Shown here: positions 6,756 through 8,887 of the stretch, one piece after another
How positions within the stretch are numbered: position 1 is the first letter of the stretch
How the letters are laid out: every line of letters starts with the position of its first letter
From: an uncultured Oscillospiraceae bacterium
Lineage (GTDB): Bacteria; Bacillota; Clostridia; Oscillospirales; Oscillospiraceae
Reading direction: 5' to 3'
Assembly (NCBI GenBank): GCA_900754515.1
Contig: CAAEDD010000121.1
Span: 1 to 8,887 of the forward strand
Length of the DNA stretch: 8,887 nt
Notes under the pieces: generated by a model
The model's input: only the letters and a program-made list of their open reading frames with translations
What the model was told of the DNA's origin: nothing
The model's database searches: none
Made by a program: the position numbers and the translations under genes

Positions 6756-7859
6756 ATGAAAGGTTATTGTCTGTCTTCAAGTTATCCGGAAAAAGGCGTA
6801 GGCTGGTTGGATATTCCCAAGCCGGAAATTCAAAACCCCTATGATGCCATACTCACTCCTGTTGCCGTCAGCCCCTGCACCTCCGATGTGCATTCCGCAA
6901 AGGCCAATGTGGGCGGCGGAAATGCAGCCTCAAATCTGATACTTGGCAAAAGCGGTCAGAAGCGTCCGGACATCGTGCTGGGTCACGAAGCGGTTGGCCG
7001 GGTTGTTGAAGTAGGTTCTCTGGTAAGCGACATTAAGGTAGGCGATGTGGTAGCCGTCCCCTGCGTTACTCCCAATTGGCTCACTCAGGAGGTCCAGAAC
7101 GGCTGGTATCAACATTCCGGCGGACAGGCCGGCGGACGTTACACATCTCTGCGGGACCACGGCGTATTCGGCGAATACTTCCGCATCCCTTTCGCCGACA
7201 TGAACCTGGCTCGCATTCCTGAGGGTGTATCTCTGGCCGCAGGCGTAATGGCTACTGATATGATAACCACTGGATTTAGCGGTGTAGAAATGGCCGATGT
7301 TCAGTACGGCGACACCGTCGTAGTCATTGGCATCGGCCCTGTAGGTCTAATGGCCGTTGCGGGCGCCGCTCTTCGTGGAGCAGGACGGATAATTGCCGTG
7401 GGCGACCGCCCCATTACCCGCCGGCTGGCTCTGGAATATGGTGCCGAATCCACCGTGAGTTACAAGGATGGTCCCATAGGCGAGCAGGTCAAGGAACTAC
7501 TGGGCGGCGCTAAGGCTGATGCCGTTATAGTCGCCGGAGGCAATGAAGACACTATCTCCCAGGCCATGGGTATGCTCCATGTGTATGGTCGCTGTGCCAA
7601 CCTGCTTGGCTTGTCAAAGGAGCTTATTATCCACCCTGGTGATTCCGGCGCCTTCTGTGCCCACAAGAATCTGGTGGGCAACCTCTGCCCCGGCGGCAGG
7701 GTTAGGACCGAGCGTATGCTCTCCATCGTAAAGAGCGGACGCCTAAACGCCGATAAGCTCATCACCCATGAGTTCCACGGTCTGGAGGGTATAGAGCCAG
7801 CCTTCGATCTGATGGCAGACAAGCCCGCAGACGTGGTAAAGCCGATTGTTTACATTTAA
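6756..7859 (+). CDS. Zinc-dependent secondary-alcohol dehydrogenase (MDR, T. brockii type)
   Basis: A 367-residue medium-chain dehydrogenase. It follows the T. brockii/C. beijerinckii NADP-dependent secondary alcohol dehydrogenases closely: MKGY start, PCTSDVH (40-46), ILGHEAVG-like VLGHEAVG (74-81), QHSGG (119-123), GVFGEYF (136-142), DMITTGF (168-174), GIGPVGLMAVAGA (192-204), CPGGR (311-315). Catalytic zinc ligands should be C41, H77 and D168; the four-cysteine structural zinc loop of horse liver ADH is absent, as in this family. Two departures stand out. The stretch between C41 and H77 is about 14 residues longer than in the T. brockii protein. The cofactor loop reads GDRP (216-219) where the reference has GSRP. 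It likely interconverts a secondary alcohol and ketone. Last gene of the operon; AAAGGAG lies 10 nt before the ATG. Confidence 0.92.
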   Translation: MKGYCLSSSYPEKGVGWLDIPKPEIQNPYDAILTPVAVSPCTSDVHSAKANVGGGNAASNLILGKSGQKRPDIVLGHEAVGRVVEVGSLVSDIKVGDVVAVPCVTPNWLTQEVQNGWYQHSGGQAGGRYTSLRDHGVFGEYFRIPFADMNLARIPEGVSLAAGVMATDMITTGFSGVEMADVQYGDTVVVIGIGPVGLMAVAGAALRGAGRIIAVGDRPITRRLALEYGAESTVSYKDGPIGEQVKELLGGAKADAVIVAGGNEDTISQAMGMLHVYGRCANLLGLSKELIIHPGDSGAFCAHKNLVGNLCPGGRVRTERMLSIVKSGRLNADKLITHEFHGLEGIEPAFDLMADKPADVVKPIVYI

Positions 7860-7910
7860 GATGTACTTTTTATCAAAATATTAGGCATAAATGCCATGGT
7901 GATGGTATAA

Positions 7911-8042
7911 TTAACTTTGCCTAAGAAAAATTGCTATTTTAAAATTCGTAAGATAGTAGGCATAAGCAAATTTGTCTACTATCTTACTGTTATATTTGCA
8001 TTGAATAGATGCATTAAAAAATCCTATAAAATCAGGTGCCAT
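7911..8042 (-). CDS. Possible small ORF, 43 codons, unknown
   Basis: An ATG at 8042 is preceded by AGGAG (8056-8052) at 9 nt and runs 43 codons to TAA. The predicted peptide begins MAPDFIGFFNASIQ and is rich in aromatic and hydrophobic residues; I do not recognise it. The frame spans the 12-bp hairpin at 7948-7987 and is convergent with the operon. Against it: AT-rich sequence, no clear promoter, and no homolog I know. Treat as tentative. Confidence 0.2.
   Translation of the reverse strand: MAPDFIGFFNASIQCKYNSKIVDKFAYAYYLTNFKIAIFLRQS
7948..7987 (+). terminator. Candidate operon terminator hairpin
   Basis: GTAAGATAGTAG (7948-7959) pairs perfectly with CTACTATCTTAC (7976-7987), about 90 nt after the alcohol dehydrogenase stop. 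The downstream TGTTATATTT is U-rich but not a clean U-run, so termination strength is uncertain. It is the first substantial hairpin after the operon. Confidence 0.4.
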
Positions 8043-8054
8043 AAGGTACAGCTC

Positions 8055-8099
8055 CTATGCGAGCCGCAAATTGGACCGAAACTCGCATGGACGGCTCAT
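8055..8099 (-). CDS. Possible 14-codon leader peptide with internal hairpins
   Basis: On the minus strand AGGAGG (8111-8106) lies 6 nt before an ATG at 8099. It opens a 14-residue peptide, MSRPCEFRSNLRLA, that stops at a TAG (8057-8055) overlapping the AGGAG ribosome site of the 43-codon frame. Two mutually exclusive stems lie inside it: GAGCCG/CGGCTC and ATGCGAG/CTCGCAT. The arrangement looks like translational attenuation, but no clear promoter was found upstream. Confidence 0.2.
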   Translation of the reverse strand: MSRPCEFRSNLRLA

Positions 8100-8460
8100 T
8101 TCCTGCCTCCTAAGAGCCCATTTATGCCTTGATATTCTTGGTCCCTGTAATCGAGTCCATAAGCACCTTGATACTAAGACGCCATTTTATTTAGTGGCTA
8201 TTAGTGGATATTTTCTTGTAGCTGTTTTTATTGCGTCATAGCACATCCGTACCCTTGCCCTAGAAATGTCACTCAAAATCCATAATGATGTTTTTCCTTT
8301 GTGAAAGCAAACAATTTGTGAAGCGCCGCACTTAGGCGGCATATTAATTAGCATACAAATACAATCCCGTCAGGCTTTTATTTTGATAATTTCACTTCAT
8401 TTTTGCTAACTTAATCTACAAAAAATGCAGCTTTTGGTCAAACCAAATAAAAACTAAATT

Positions 8461-8505
8461 ATAAAAATGACCGTGAAACTTTATTTCTTGAGTTTCACGG
8501 TCATT
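8461..8505 (-). terminator. Probable intrinsic terminator for a minus-strand gene beyond the window
   Basis: AATGACCGTGAAACT (8466-8480) and AGTTTCACGGTCATT (8491-8505) form a perfect 15-bp stem with a 10-nt loop. On the minus strand the stem runs into TTTTTAT (8467-8461), the usual U-tract. On the plus strand the following GTCGCTTTCATTT is a poor tract. This suggests a minus-strand transcript entering from the right. Confidence 0.55.
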
Positions 8506-8801
8506 GTCGCTTTCATTTAGCCCAGGTCATGATTAATTCCCTAGCTCTAACGGTCACACTCTACAGTGCTGTAGGCTGTCCCTGTATACCATACCCCACA
8601 TGTCAGCATAAAGATTATAATATCCTTAATGCTGCGTAAATATATCCCGGTAGTACTTTTATTGCTTTTCTAATATTCTTATTAAATCATGCACTTGCTA
8701 AGAGGAATTTTTTGCTATCGCTGTCTTAAACTAATAATGACAGCATCCCAGGCTAATAATGTGTTACTCTCCGCCGTACCACAAAGGCAGTTTATGTCAT
8801 T

Positions 8802-8885
8802 TCATAAAGTAGACCAGTTAAGCAAAGTCAATAGGTTCGTGAAAAATTGTTTGCCGAAAATAAGCGCAATAAACCAAGCCCTGGC
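8802..8885 (-). CDS. Possible 3' end of a minus-strand gene cut by the window edge
   Basis: A frame open from the right edge encodes 27 residues rich in Phe, Leu, Ile and Trp (ending NLLTLLNWSTL) and stops with TGA at 8804-8802. It could be the tail of a membrane protein whose transcript ends at the 8466-8505 hairpin about 300 nt downstream. An open frame this short is common by chance. Confidence 0.2.
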   Translation of the reverse strand, partial: ARAWFIALIFGKQFFTNLLTLLNWSTL

Positions 8886-8887
8886 CA

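Larger units (their letters stand above)
7860..8887. other. Right flank, 1 kb AT-rich, without a convincing gene
   Basis: No long or recognisable coding frame on either strand and no tRNA. It contains two large hairpins (7948-7987 and 8466-8505), a cluster of competing short inverted repeats at 8055-8097, and two small minus-strand frames with ribosome sites. Smaller palindromes are CTACAG-TG-CTGTAG (8561-8574) and GCCGC/GCGGC (8325-8340). The composition is clearly more AT-rich than the operon, like an intergenic or decayed region. Confidence 0.6.

Noticed and set aside
1200..7859. L-idonate/gluconate operon (GntP-family transporter, SDR and MDR as in IdnT, IdnO, IdnD)
   Set aside because: The MDR is of the secondary-alcohol dehydrogenase type, there is no gluconate kinase, and an enoate-reductase-type enzyme sits in the middle.
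7996..8030. Plus-strand promoter TTGAAT-N18-TATAAA
   Set aside because: The actual -35 match is at 8001-8006 and is weak, and no plausible gene follows it on the plus strand.
8055..8099. Group II intron domain V-like sequence (GAGCCG ... CGGCTC with a GCGAG/CTCGC stem)
   Set aside because: The spacing and inner stem do not fold as the 34-nt domain V, no reverse transcriptase or other intron domains are nearby, and the arms are mutually exclusive.
8307..8854. 11-bp inverted repeat GCAAACAATTT (8307-8317) and AAATTGTTTGC (8844-8854) as ends of a small mobile element
   Set aside because: The arms are short and AT-rich, there is no target duplication or transposase, and such a pair is not rare by chance in 1 kb.

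Overview
The window reads as one catabolic or reductive locus of an anaerobic low-to-mid-GC Firmicute, most likely a gut-type clostridium of the Oscillospiraceae kind. Four things suggest this: strong AGGAGG-like ribosome sites, sigma-A promoters in AT-rich spacers, coding sequence rich in GCC/CCC/GGC codons, and a Fe-S flavin enoate-reductase-type enzyme typical of anaerobes. The assignment is an inference; no marker gene is present.

Layout. Positions 1-208 hold nothing I can name. Positions 209-832 (minus) encode a TetR-family regulator. Positions 833-1199 are a divergent control region with one good promoter in each direction and two long dyads that share a half-site in the same register. 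From 1200 to 7859 five genes run on the plus strand with gaps of 68, 35, 64 and 40 bp. They are two paralogous GntP-family permeases, a 655-residue 2-enoate-reductase-type flavoenzyme (Old Yellow Enzyme barrel, 4Fe-4S cluster, FAD and NADH domains), a classical short-chain dehydrogenase, and a zinc secondary-alcohol dehydrogenase close to the Thermoanaerobacter brockii enzyme. Two of the gaps carry perfect 9-bp GC-rich hairpins without U-tracts. The last 1028 bp are AT-rich and lack a convincing gene. They hold several hairpins, a possible minus-strand leader peptide plus a 43-codon frame, and a perfect 15-bp hairpin that looks like a terminator for a minus-strand gene beyond the window.

How it may work (inference). 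A small organic anion enters through one or both GntP permeases and may release the TetR protein from the operators. The two dehydrogenases interconvert hydroxyl and keto groups, and the flavoenzyme acts on a carbon-carbon double bond next to a carbonyl or carboxylate. Oxidising an alcohol while reducing an enoate or enone would balance redox within the operon. No kinase, CoA transferase or aldolase accompanies these genes, so the substrate is probably handled as a free acid. I cannot name it. The set does not match a pathway I recognise, so the operon and its paired operators are the best candidates here for something undescribed.
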